From the NCBI GenBank assembly GCA_948099385.1, contig CANUEZ040000205.1, forward strand, positions 1,178,001 through 1,242,000: a stretch of 64,000 nucleotides of DNA, written 5' to 3'. Both the position numbers and the translations under genes were made by a program. Shown here piece by piece: positions 1-11,002 of this stretch (position 1 is its first letter; each line of letters opens with the position of its first letter). The notes under the pieces are model-generated. The model saw only the letters and a program-made list of their open reading frames with translations. It searched no databases and was not told the DNA's origin. Origin of the DNA: Fasciola hepatica (taxonomy: Eukaryota; Platyhelminthes; Trematoda; Plagiorchiida; Fasciolidae).

Positions 1-41
1 GATTGGATCGGTGTGCGAGAATTTGGTTGTTACCGTTCAAA

Positions 42-55
42 GCGAAAGCGAAAGC
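42..55 (+). other. Twin overlapping GCGAAAGC mini-hairpin motif (first of about 150 copies)
   Basis: Monomer positions 42-55 read GCGAAAGCGAAAGC: two GCGAAAGC octamers sharing their central GC. Single-stranded d(GCGAAAGC) and d(GCGAAGC) are known in DNA structural work as unusually stable mini-hairpins with a GNA-type loop. The motif is intact in nearly all monomers. Exceptions noticed: second unit GCGACAGC near 6818 and 9779; first unit changed near 44475, 47017, 52940, 55055 and 61398; both destroyed near 49553. Any role in the cell is inference. Confidence 0.6.
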
Positions 56-237
56 CGAAGGCGATTTGGGGATTGTGCTATATCATGTAGTGTATATGTT
101 GAACAAAGCGTTGAGACCCAGATCGGATAGCCTTTTGTATTGGGTGTTCGACTGACATTCGTTCACCCCAACCCTTGTTCGTGTCTCCGAGTGGGCTCTG
201 TCCATGTGCAATGCTCATGATTCCCTTAGCGGATCAA

Positions 238-249
238 ACAGCTGTACAG
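238..249. other. Overlapping palindromes ACAGCTGT / CTGTACAG
   Basis: At monomer positions 238-249 the 12 bases ACAGCTGTACAG hold two perfect 8-bp palindromes overlapping by four bases. The core CAGCTG has the form of an E-box (CANNTG). The block is nearly invariant; exceptions noticed are near 24373, 42564, 49327, 50180, 52715, 54830 and 62443. Whether this reflects constraint or just homogenisation cannot be told from one array. Confidence 0.6.
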
Positions 250-539
250 TGCTTCCATAATTTTTAATGGTCAGTTCAGTGTTCAAGCTGCATGGAGAAT
301 CATATTATACAAATCTACTCTGCTACTGCTCTATTGCATTGTATGAGCAATCTGTGTGGATTGTTCATAAGGGAATGCCTTGGTTTTACTTAGGCCCATA
401 AATAGAGAAGTGATGGAACATAGGATTGGATCGGTGTGCGAGAATTTGGTTGTTACCGTTCAAAGCGAAAGCGAAAGCCGAAGGCGATTTGGGGATTGTG
501 CTATATCATGTAGTGTATATGTTGAACAAAGCGTTGAGA

Positions 540-549
540 CCCATATGGG
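540..549. other. CCCATATGGG perfect 10-bp palindrome (one subtype)
   Basis: At monomer positions 117-126 a large subset of monomers reads CCCATATGGG, a perfect palindrome. The alternative subtypes CCCATATCGG and CCCAGATCGG break it. The position shown is in the second monomer. The alternation of GG and CG forms is a useful marker for tracing exchanges. No binding protein can be named. Confidence 0.7.
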
Positions 550-2962
550 ATAGCCTTTTGTATTGGGTGTTCGACTGACATTCGTTCACCCCAACCCTTG
601 TTCGTGTCTCCGAGTGGGCTCTGTCCATGTGCAATGCTCATGATTCCCTTAGCGGATCAAACAGCTGTACAGTGCTTCCATAATTTTCAATGGTCAGTTC
701 AGTGTTCAAGCTGCATGGAGAATCATATTATACAAATCTACTCTGCTACTGCTCTATTGCATTGTATGAGCAATCTGTGTGGATTGTTCATAAGGGAATG
801 CCTTGGTTTTACTTAGGCCCATAAATAGAGAAGTGATGGAACATAGGATTGGATCGGTGTGCGAGAATTTGGTTGTTACCGTTCAAAGCGAAAGCGAAAG
901 CCGAAGTCGGTTTGTGGATTGTGATATATCATGTAGTGTATATGTTAAACAAAGCGTTGAGACCCATATCGGATAGACTTGTGATTTGGGTTTTCGACTG
1001 ACATTCGTTCACCCCAACCCTCGTTCGTGTCTCCGAGTGGGCTCTGTCCATGTGCAACGCTCATGATTCCATTAGCGGATCAAACAGCTGTACAGTGCTT
1101 CCATAATTTTCAATGGTCAGTTCAGTGTTCAAGCTGCATGGAGAATCATATTATATAAATCTACTCTGCTACTGCTCTATTGCATTGTATGAGCAATCTG
1201 TGTGGATTGTTCATAAGGGAATGCATTGGTTTTACTTAGGCCCATAAATAGAGAAGTGATGGAACATAGGATTGGATCGGTGTGCGAGAATTTGGTTGTT
1301 ACCGTTCAAAGCGAAAGCGAAAGCCGAAGGCGATTTGGGGATTGTGCTATATCATGTATTGTATATGTTGAACAAAGCGTTGAGACCCAGATCGGATAGC
1401 CTTGTGGTTTGGGTGTTCGACTGACATTCGTTCACCCCAACCCTTGTTCGTGTCTCCGAGTGGGCTCTGTCCATGTGCAACGCTCATGGTTCCCTTAGCG
1501 GATCAAACAGCTGTACAGTGCTTCCATTATTTTCAATGGTCACTGTTCAGTGTTCAAGCTGCATGGAGAATCATATTATACAAATCTACTCTGCTACTGC
1601 TCTATTGCATTGTATGAGCAATCTGTGTGGATTGTTCATAAGGGAATGCATTGGTTTTACTTAGGCCCATAAATAGAGGAGTGATGGAACATAGGATTGG
1701 ATCGGTGTGCGAGAATTTGGTTGTTACCGTTCAAAGCGAAAGCGAAAGCCGAAGGCGATTTGGGGATTGTGCTATATCATGTAGTGTATATGTTGAACAA
1801 AGCGTTGAGACCCATATCGGATAGCCTTGTGATTTGGGTGTTCGACTGACATTCGTTCACCCCAACCCTTGTTCGTGTCTCCGAGTGGGCTCTGTCCATG
1901 TGCAATGCTCATGATTCCCTTAGCGGATCAAACTGCTGTACAGTGCTTGCATAATTTCCAATGTTCAGTTCAGTGTTCAAGCTGCATGGAGAATCATATT
2001 ATACAAATCTACTCTGCTACTGCTCTATTGCATTGTATGAGCAATCTGTGTGGATTGTTCATAAGGGAATGCATTGGTTTTACTTAGGCCCATAAATAGA
2101 GAAGTGATGGAATATAAGATTGGATCGGTGTGCGAGAATTTGGTTGTTACCGTTCAAAGCGAAAGCGAAAGCCGAAAACAATTTGGGGATTGTGCTATAT
2201 CATGTATTGTATATGTTGAACAAAGCGTTGAGACCCATATGGGATAGCCTTTTGTTTTGGGTGTTCGACTGACATTCGTTCACCCCAACCCTTGTTCGTG
2301 TCTCCGAGTGGGCTCTGTCCATGTGCGATGATCATGATTCCCTTAGCGGATCAAACAGCTGTACAGTTTTTCCATAATTTTCAATGGTCAGTTCAGTGTT
2401 CAAGCTGCATGGAGAATCATATTATACAAATCTACTCTGTTACTGCTCTATTGCATTGTAGGAGCAATCTGTGTGGATTGTTCATAAGGGAATGCCTTGG
2501 TTTTACTTAGGCCCATAAATAGAGAAGTGATGGAACATAGGATTGGATCGGTGTGCGAGAATTTGGTTGTTACCGTTCAAAGCGAAAGCGAAAGCCGAAG
2601 CCAATTTGGGGATTGTGCTATATCATGTATTGTATATGTTAAACAAAGCGTTCACACCCATATCGGATAGACTTGTGATTTGGGTTTTCGACTGACATTC
2701 GTTCACCCCAACCCTCGTTCGTGTCTCCGAGTGGGCTCTGTCCATGTGCAACGCTCATGATTCCATTAGCGGATCAAACAGCTGTACAGTGCTTCCATAA
2801 TTTCAATGGTCTGTTTTGTGGTCAAGCTGCATGGAGAATCATATTATATAAGTCTACTCTGCTACTGCTCTATTGCATTGTATGAGCAATCTGTGTGGAT
2901 TGTTCATAAGGGAATGCATTGGTTTTACTTAGGCCCATAAATAGAGAAGTGATGGAACATAG

Positions 2963-5924
2963 GATTGGATCGGTGTGCGAGAATTTGGTTGTTACCGTTC
3001 AAAGCGAAAGCGAAAGCCGAAGGCGATTTGGGGATTGTGCTATATCATGTATTGTATATGTTGAACAAAGCGTTGAGACCCAGATCGGATAGCCTTTTGT
3101 ATTGGGTGTTCGACTGACATTCGTTCACCCCAACCCTTGTTCGTGTCTCCGAGTGGGCTCTGTCCATGTGCAATGCTCATGATTCCCTTAGCGGATCAAA
3201 CAGCTGTACAGTGCTTCCATAATTTTTAATGGTCAGTTCAGTGTTCAAGCTGCATGGAGAATCATATTATACAAATCTACTCTGCTACTGCTCTATTGCA
3301 TTGTATGAGCAATCTGTGTGGATTGTTCATAAGGGAATGCCTTGGTTTTACTTAGGCCCATAAATAGAGAAGTGATGGAACATAGGATTGGATCGGTGTG
3401 CGAGAATTTGGTTGTTACCGTTCAAAGCGAAAGCGAAAGCCGAAGGCGATTTGGGGATTGTGCTATATCATGTAGTGTATATGTTGAACAAAGCGTTGAG
3501 ACCCATATGGGATAGCCTTTTGTATTGGGTGTTCGACTGACATTCGTTCACCCCAACCCTTGTTCGTGTCTCCGAGTGGGCTCTGTCCATGTGCAATGCT
3601 CATGATTCCCTTAGCGGATCAAACAGCTGTACAGTGCTTCCATAATTTTCAATGGTCAGTTCAGTGTTCAAGCTGCATGGAGAATCATATTATACAAATC
3701 TACTCTGCTACTGCTCTATTGCATTGTATGAGCAATCTGTGTGGATTGTTCATAAGGGAATGCCTTGGTTTTACTTAGGCCCATAAATAGAGAAGTGATG
3801 GAACATAGGATTGGATCGGTGTGCGAGAATTTGGTTGTTACCGTTCAAAGCGAAAGCGAAAGCCGAAGTCGGTTTGTGGATTGTGATATATCATGTAGTG
3901 TATATGTTAAACAAAGCGTTGAGACCCATATCGGATAGACTTGTGATTTGGGTTTTCGACTGACATTCGTTCACCCCAACCCTCGTTCGTGTCTCCGAGT
4001 GGGCTCTGTCCATGTGCAACGCTCATGATTCCATTAGCGGATCAAACAGCTGTACAGTGCTTCCATAATTTTCAATGGTCAGTTCAGTGTTCAAGCTGCA
4101 TGGAGAATCATATTATATAAATCTACTCTGCTACTGCTCTATTGCATTGTATGAGCAATCTGTGTGGATTGTTCATAAGGGAATGCATTGGTTTTACTTA
4201 GGCCCATAAATAGAGAAGTGATGGAACATAGGATTGGATCGGTGTGCGAGAATTTGGTTGTTACCGTTCAAAGCGAAAGCGAAAGCCGAAGGCGATTTGG
4301 GGATTGTGCTATATCATGTATTGTATATGTTGAACAAAGCGTTGAGACCCATATGGGATAGCCTTGTGGTTTGGGTGTTCGACTGACATTCGTTCACCCC
4401 AACCCTTGTTCGTGTCTCCGAGTGGGCTCTGTCCATGTGCAACGCTCATGGTTCCCTTAGCGGATCAAACAGCTGTACAGTGCTTCCATTATTTTCAATG
4501 GTCACTGTTCAGTGTTCAAGCTGCATGGAGAATCATATTATACAAATCTACTCTGCTACTGCTCTATTGCATTGTATGAGCAATCTGTGTGGATTGTTCA
4601 TAAGGGAATGCATTGGTTTTACTTAGGCCCATAAATAGAGGAGTGATGGAACATAGGATTGGATCGGTGTGCGAGAATTTGGTTGTTACCGTTCAAAGCG
4701 AAAGCGAAAGCCGAAGGCGATTTGGGGATTGTGCTATATCATGTAGTGTATATGTTGAACAAAGCGTTGAGACCCATATGGGATAGCCTTTTGTATTGGG
4801 TGTTCGACTGACATTCGTTCACCCCAACCCTTGTTCGTGTCTCCGAGTGGGCTCTGTCCATGTGCAATGCTCATGATTCCCTTAGCGGATCAAACAGCTG
4901 TACAGTGCTTGCATAATTTCCAATGTTCAGTTCAGTGTTCAAGCTGCATGGAGAATCATATTATACAAATCTACTCTGTTACTGCTCTATTGCATTGTAT
5001 GAGCAATCTGTGTGGATTGTTCATAAGGGAATGCATTGGTTTTACTTAGGCCCATAAATAGAGAAGTGATGGAATATAAGATTGGATCGGTGTGCGAGAA
5101 TTTGGTTGTTACCGTTCAAAGCGAAAGCGAAAGCCGAAGCCAATTTGGGGATTGTGCTATATCATGTATTGTATATGTTGAACAAAGCGTTGAGACCCAT
5201 ATGGGATAGCCTTTTGTTTTGGGTGTTCGACTGACATTCGTTCACCCCAACCCTTGTTCGTGTCTCCGAGTGGGCTCTGTCCATGTGCGATGATCATGAT
5301 TCCCTTAGCGGATCAAACAGCTGTACAGTTTTTCCATAATTTTCAATGGTCAGTTCAGTGTTCAAGCTGCATGGAGAATCATATTATACAAATCTACTCT
5401 GTTACTGCTCTATTGCATTGTATGAGCAATCTGTGTGGATTGTTCATAAGGGAATGCCTTGGTTTTACTTAGGCCCATAAATAGAGAAGTGATGGAACAT
5501 AGGATTGGATCGGTGTGCGAGAATTTGGTTGTTACCGTTCAAAGCGAAAGCGAAAGCCGAAGTCGATTTGTGGATTGTGATATATCATGTAGTGTATATG
5601 TTAAACAAAGCGTTCACACCCATATGGGATAGCCTTGTGATTTGGGTTTTCGACTGACATTCGTTCACCCCAACCCTCGTTCGTGTCTCCGAGTGGGCTC
5701 TGTCCATGTGCAACGCTCATGATTCCATTAGCGGATCAAACAGCTGTACAGTGCTTCCATAATTTCAATGGTCAGTTCAGTGTTCAAGCTGCATGGAGAA
5801 TCATATTATATAAATCTACTCTGCTACTGCTCTATTGCATTGTATGAGCCATCTGTGTGGATTGTTCATAAGGGAATGCATTGGTTTTAATTACCCCCAA
5901 AAATAGAGAAGTGATGGAACATAG
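2963..5924 (+). repeat. 7-monomer higher-order repeat, copy 2
   Basis: This matches 1-2962 at a constant offset of 2962. By eye the first six monomers differ at about a dozen positions, and the second and third monomers look identical between copies. The seventh (5503-5924) differs at about 17 positions and ends in a cluster of changes at about 5890-5901. The next monomer (5925) does not continue the pattern, so the visible HOR ends here. Confidence 0.92.
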
Positions 5925-6347
5925 GATTGGATCGGTGTGCGAGAATTTGGTTGTTACCGTTCAAAGCGAAAGCGAAAGCCGAAGGCGATTTGGGGATTGT
6001 GCTATATCATGTATTGTATATGTTGAACAAAGCGTTGTGACCCAGATCGGATAGCCTTGTGGTTTGGGTGTTCGACTGACATTCGTTCACCCCAACCCTT
6101 GTTCGTGTCTCCGAGTGGGCTCTGTCCATGTGCAATGCTCATGATTCCATTAGCGGATCAAACAGCTGTACAGTGCTTCCATATTTTTCAATGGTCAGTT
6201 CCGTAGTCAAGCTGCATGGAGAATCATATTATACAAATCTACTCTGCTACTGCTCTATTGCATTGTATGAGCAATCTGTGTGGATTGTTCATAAGGGAAT
6301 GCATTGGTTTTATTCAGGCCCATAAATAGAGAAGTGATGGAACATAG
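5925..6347 (+). repeat. Single monomer joining two multimer blocks
   Basis: A 423-bp monomer lies between the 7-monomer HOR and the 4-monomer block. It carries CCCAGATCGG (as in monomers 1, 4 and 8), TTCCGTAGTC in place of the usual TTCAGTGTTC, CCATATTTTTC in place of CCATAATTTTC, and ends in TTTTATTCAGG rather than TTTTACTTAGG. Confidence 0.85.
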
Positions 6348-8039
6348 GATTGGATCGGTGTGCGAGAATTTGGTTGTTACCGTTCAAAGCGAAAGCGAAA
6401 GCCGAAGCCAATCTGGGGATTGTGCTATATCAAGTAGTGTATATGTTGAACAAAGCGTTGAGACCCATATCGGATAGCCTTGTGGTTTGGGTGTTCGACT
6501 GACATTCGTTCACCCCAACCCTTGTTCGTGTCTCCGAGTGGGCTCTGTCCACGTGCAATGCTCATGATTCCATTAGCGGATCAAACAGCTGTACAGTGCT
6601 TCCATAATTTTCAATGGTCAGTTCAGTGTTCAAGCTGCATGGAGAATCATATTATATAAATCTACTGTGCTACTGCTCTATTGCATTGTATGAGCAATCT
6701 GTGTGGATTGTTCATAAGGGAATGCCTTGGTTTTTCTTATGCTCATAAATGGAGAAGTGATGGAACATAGGATTGGATCGGTGTGCGAGAATTTGGTTGT
6801 TACCGTTCAAAGCGAAAGCGACAGCCGAAGGCGATTTGGGGATTGTGCTATATCAAGTAGTGTATATGTTGAACAAAGCGTTGAGACCCATATCGGATAG
6901 CCTTGTGGTTTGGGTGTTCGACTGACATTCGTTCACCCCAACCCTTGTTCGTGTCCTCGTGTGGGCTCTGTCCATATGCAATGCTCATGATTCCCTTACC
7001 GGATCAAACAGCTGTACAGTGCTTCCATAATTTTCAATGGTCAGTTCAGTGTTCAAGCTGCATGGAGAATCATATTATACAAATCTACTCTGCTACTGCT
7101 CTATTGCATTGTATGAGCAATCTGTGTGGATTGTTCATAAGGGAATGCCTTGGTTTTACTTAGGCCCATAAATAGAGAAGTGATGGAACATAGGATTGGA
7201 TCGGTGTGCGAGAATTTGGTTGTTACCGTTCAGAGCGAAAGCGAAAGCCGAAGCCAATTTGGGGATTGTGCTATATCATGTAGTGTATATGTTGAACAAA
7301 GCGTTGAGACCCATATGGGATAGCCTTGTGGTTTGGGTGTTCGACTGACATTCGTTCACCCCAACCCTTGTTCGTGTCTCCGAGTGGGCTCTGTCCATGT
7401 GCAACGCTCATGATTCCCTTAGCGGATCAAACAGCTGTACAGTGCTTCCATAATTTTCAATGGTCAGTTCCGTGGTCAAGCTGCATGGAGAATCATTTTA
7501 TACAAATCTACTCTGCTACTGCTTTATTGCATTGTATGAGCAATCTGTGTGGATTGTTCATAAGGGAATGCCTTGGTTTTACCTAAGCCCATAAATAGAG
7601 AAGTGATGGAACATAAGATTGGATCGGTGTGCGAGAATTTGGTTGTTACCGTTCAAAGCGAAAGCGAAAGCCGAAGCCAATTTGGGGATTGTGCTATATC
7701 ATGTAGTGTATATGTTGAACAAAGCGTTGTGACCCATATCGGATAACCTTGTGGTTTGGGTGTTCGACTGACATTCGTTCACCCCAACCCTCGTTCGTGT
7801 CTCCGAGTGGGCTCTGTCCATGTGCAATGCTCATGATTCCCTTAGCGGATCAAACAGCTGTACAGTGCTTCCATAATTTCCAATGTTCAGTTCAGTTTTT
7901 AGGCTGCATGGAGAATCATATTATACAAATCTACTCTGCTACTGCTCTATTGCATTTTATGAGCAATCTGTGTGGATTGTTCATAAGGGAATGCCTTGGT
8001 TTTACTTAGGCCCATAAATAGAGAAGTGATGGAACATAG
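6348..8039 (+). repeat. 4-monomer block, copy 1
   Basis: Monomers start at 6348, 6771, 7194 and 7617. Marker variants shared with 9309-11002 are CCACGTGCAATG (near 6549), CTCATAAATGG at a monomer end (near 6743), GCGACAGCC (near 6818), CTAAGCCC (near 7583) and GGATAACCTTG (near 7741). Offsets are 2961-2963 bp. The differences include GTCCTCGTGTGGG near 6953. Confidence 0.82.
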
Positions 8040-9308
8040 GATTGGATCGGTGTGCGAGAATTTGGTTGTTACCGTTCAAAGCGAAAGCGAAAGCCGAAGC
8101 CAATCTGGGGATTGTGCTATATCATGTAGTGTATATGTTGAACAAAGCGTTGAGACCCATATGGGATAGCCTTGTGATTTGGGTGTTCGACTGACATTCG
8201 TTCACCCCAACCCTTGTTCGTGTATCCGAGTGGGCTCTGTCCATGTGCAACGCTCATGATTCCCTTAGCGGATCAAACAGCTGTACAGTGCTTCCATCAT
8301 TTCCAATGTTCAGTTCAGTTTTTAGGCTGCATGGAGAATCATATTATACAAATCTACTCTGCTACTGCTCTATTGCATTGTATGAGCAATCTGTGTGGAT
8401 TGTTCATAAGGGAATGCCTTGGTTTTACTTAGGCCCATAAATAGAGAAGTGATGGAACATATGATTGGATCGGTGTGCGAGAATTTGGTTATTACCGTTC
8501 AAAGCGAAAGCGAAAGACGAAGCCAATTTGGGGATTGTGCTATATCAAGTAGTGTATATGTTTAACAAAGCGTTCAGACCCATATCGGATAGCCTTGTGG
8601 TTTGGGTGTTCGACTGACATTCGTTCACCCCAACCCTTGTTCGTGTCTCCGAATGGGCTCTGTCCATGTGCAACGCTCATGATTCCCTTAGCGGATCAAA
8701 CAGCTGTACAGTGCTTCCATAATTTTCAATGGTCAGTTCAGTGTTCAATCTGCATGGAGAATCATATTATACAAATCTGCTCTGCTACTGCTCTATTGCA
8801 TTGTATGAGCAATCTGTGTGGATTGTTCATAAGGGAATGCATTGGTTTTACTTAGGCCCATAAATAGAGAAGTGATGGAACATAGGATTGGATCGGTGTG
8901 AGTGAATTTGATTGTTACCGTTCAAAGCGAAAGCGAAAGCCGAAGGCGATTTGGGGATTGTGCTATATCAAGTAGTGTATATGTTGAACAAAGCGTTGAG
9001 ACCCATATCGGATAGCCTTGTGATTTGGGTGTTCGACTGACATTCGTTCACCCCAACCCTTGTTCGTGTCTCCGAGTGGGCTCTGTCCATGTGCAACGCT
9101 CATGATTCCCTTAGCGGATCAAACAGCTGTACAGTGCTTCCATCATTTCCAATGTTCAGTTCAGTTTTTAGGCTGCATGGAGAATCATATTATACAAATC
9201 TACTCTGCTACTGCTCTATTGCATTGTATGAGCAATCTGTGTGGATTGTTCATAAGGGAATGCATTGGTTTTACTTAGGCCCATAAATAGAGAAGTGATG
9301 GAACATAG
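8040..9308 (+). repeat. Three monomers between the 4-monomer blocks
   Basis: Monomers start at 8040, 8463 and 8886. The one at 8463 (ATGATTGG start, GTTTAACAAAGCGTTCAG, CAATCTGCATGG, AAATCTGCTCTG) closely resembles the monomer at 15663. The one at 8886 has GTGTGAGTGAATTTG, shared only with monomers at 11426 and 13544. These link the region to a diverged 5-6-monomer periodicity across 8.4-16.1 kb. Confidence 0.8.
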
Positions 9309-11002
9309 GATTGGATCGGTGTGCGAGAATTTGGTTGTTACCGTTCAAAGCGAAAGCGAAAGCCGAAGGCGATTTGGGGATTGTGCTATATCATGTATTG
9401 TATATGTTGAACAAAGCGTTGAGACCCATATCGGATAGCCTTGTGATTTGGGTGTTCGACTGACATTCGTTCACCCCAACCCTTGTTCCTGTCTCCGAGT
9501 GGGCTCTGTCCACGTGCAATGCTCATGATTCCATTAGCGGATCAAACAGCTGTACAGTGCTTCCATAATTTTCAATGGTCAGTTCAGTGTTCAAGCTGCA
9601 TGGAGAATCATATTATATAAATCTACTGTGCTACTGCTCTATTGCATTGTATGAGCAATCTGTGTGGATTGTTCATAAGGGAATGCCTTGGTTTTTCTTA
9701 GGCTCATAAATGGAGAAGTGATGGAACATAGGATTGGATCGGTGTGCGAGAATTTGGTTGTTACCGTTCAAAGCGAAAGCGACAGCCGAAGGCGATTTGG
9801 GGATTGTGCTATATCAAGTAGTGTATATGTTGAACAAAGCGTTGAGACCCATATCGGATAGCCTTGTGGTTTGGGTGTTCGACTGACATTCGTTCACCCC
9901 AACCCTTGTTCGTGTCTCCGAGTGGGCTCTGTCCATGTGCAACGCTCATGATTCCATTAGCGGATCAAACAGCTGTACAGTGCTTCCATAATTTTCAATG
10001 GTCAGTTCAGTGTTCAAGCTGCATGGAGAATCATATTATACAAATCTACTCTGCTACTGCTCTATTGCATTTTATGAGCAATCTGTGTGGATTGTTCATA
10101 AGGGAATGCCTTGGTTTTACTTAGGCCCATAAATAGAGAAGTGATGGAACATAGGATTGGATCGGTGTGCGAGAATTTGGTTGTTACCGTTCAAAGCGAA
10201 AGCGAAAGCCGAAGGCGATTTGGGGGTTGTGCTATATCAAGTAGTGTATATGTTGAACAAAGCGTTGAGACCCATATGGGATAGCCTTGTGATTTGGGTG
10301 TTCGACTGACATTCGTTCACCCCAACCCTTGTTCGTGTCTCCGAGTGGGCTCTGTCCATGTGCAACGCTCATGATTCCCTTAGCGGATCAAACAGCTGTA
10401 CAGTGCTTCCATAATTTTCAATGGTCTCTGTTCAGTGTTCAAGCTGCATGGAGAATCATATTATACAAATCTACTCTGCTACTGCTCTATTGCATTGTAT
10501 GAGCAATCTGTGTGGATTGTTCATAAGGGAATGCCTTGGTTTTACTTAAGCCCATAAATAGAGAAGTGATGGAACATAGGATTGGATCGGTGTGCGAGAA
10601 TTTGGTTGTTACCGTTCAAAGCGAAAGCGAAAGCCGAAGCCAATTTGGGGATTGTGCTATATCATGTAGTGTATATGTTGAACAAAGCGTTGTGACCCAT
10701 ATCGGATAACCTTGTGGTTTGGGTGTTCGACTGACATTCGTTCACCCCAACCCTCGTTCGTGTCTCCGAGTGGGCTCTGTCCATGTGCAATGCTCATGAT
10801 TCCCTTAGCGGATCAAACAGCTGTACAGTGCTTCCATAATTTCCAATGTTCAGTTCAGTTTTTAAGCTGCATGGAGAATCATATTATACAAATCTACTCT
10901 GCTACTGCTCTATTGCATTGTATGAGCAATCTGTGTGGATTGTTCATAAGGGAATGCGTTGGTTTTACTTAGGCCCATAAATAGAGAAGTGATGGAACAT
11001 AT
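9309..11002 (+). repeat. 4-monomer block, copy 2
   Basis: Monomers start at 9309, 9732, 10155 (425 bp, GGTCTCTGTTCAG insertion near 10425) and 10580. It shares the CCACGTGC, CTCATAAATGG, GCGACAGCC, CTTAAGCCC and GGATAACC markers with 6348-8039. The 2-bp insertion is absent from copy 1, so it arose or was acquired after duplication. Confidence 0.82.

Larger units (their letters stand above)
1..2962 (+). repeat. 7-monomer higher-order repeat, copy 1
   Basis: Monomers start at 1, 424, 847, 1270 (425 bp), 1695, 2118 and 2541 (422 bp). The same order of subtypes, including the 425-bp and 422-bp members, recurs exactly 2962 bp downstream. Diagnostic features are a first monomer with an extra T-for-C change before AATGG (near 265), a third monomer reading GTCGGTTTGTGG (near 906), a fourth with a CACTGTTCAG 2-bp insertion (near 1541), and a sixth with GCGATGATCATG (near 2326). 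The left edge coincides with the window edge, so the unit may continue upstream. Confidence 0.93.

Noticed and set aside
31..47. CENP-B box-like match on the minus strand (TTTCGCTTTGAACGGTA)
   Set aside because: It matches 7 of the 9 core bases of NTTCGNNNNANNCGGGN. A 7/9 match is expected about once by chance in 423 bp searched on both strands, and no subtype noticed reaches 9/9. A second site at monomer positions 147-161 matches only 6/9.
130..154. tRNA-like or Pol III internal promoter (TAGCCTTG... GTTCGACTG)
   Set aside because: The B-box match is 8/9 of GWTCRANNC, but the A-box is poor and less than 20 bases away, too close for a tRNA or tRNA-derived SINE. No cloverleaf is apparent.
166..174. 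G-quadruplex or telomere-like motif (CCCCAACCC; TTAGGC near monomer position 390)
   Set aside because: The C-rich strand has only two tracts, not the four needed, and TTAGGC occurs once per monomer rather than in tandem.
397..405. CATAAATAG as a TATA-like promoter in each monomer
   Set aside because: AT-rich short matches are frequent, and no downstream initiator or transcript can be supported from sequence.
598..816. Recurrent plus-strand open frame of about 72 codons (86-90 in some monomers) as a protein family
   Set aside because: It begins at TTG, not ATG; from the first in-frame ATG only about 58-60 codons remain. It repeats solely because the satellite repeats, and is broken by shared stop variants and by 1-2 bp indels. 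There is no recognisable domain.
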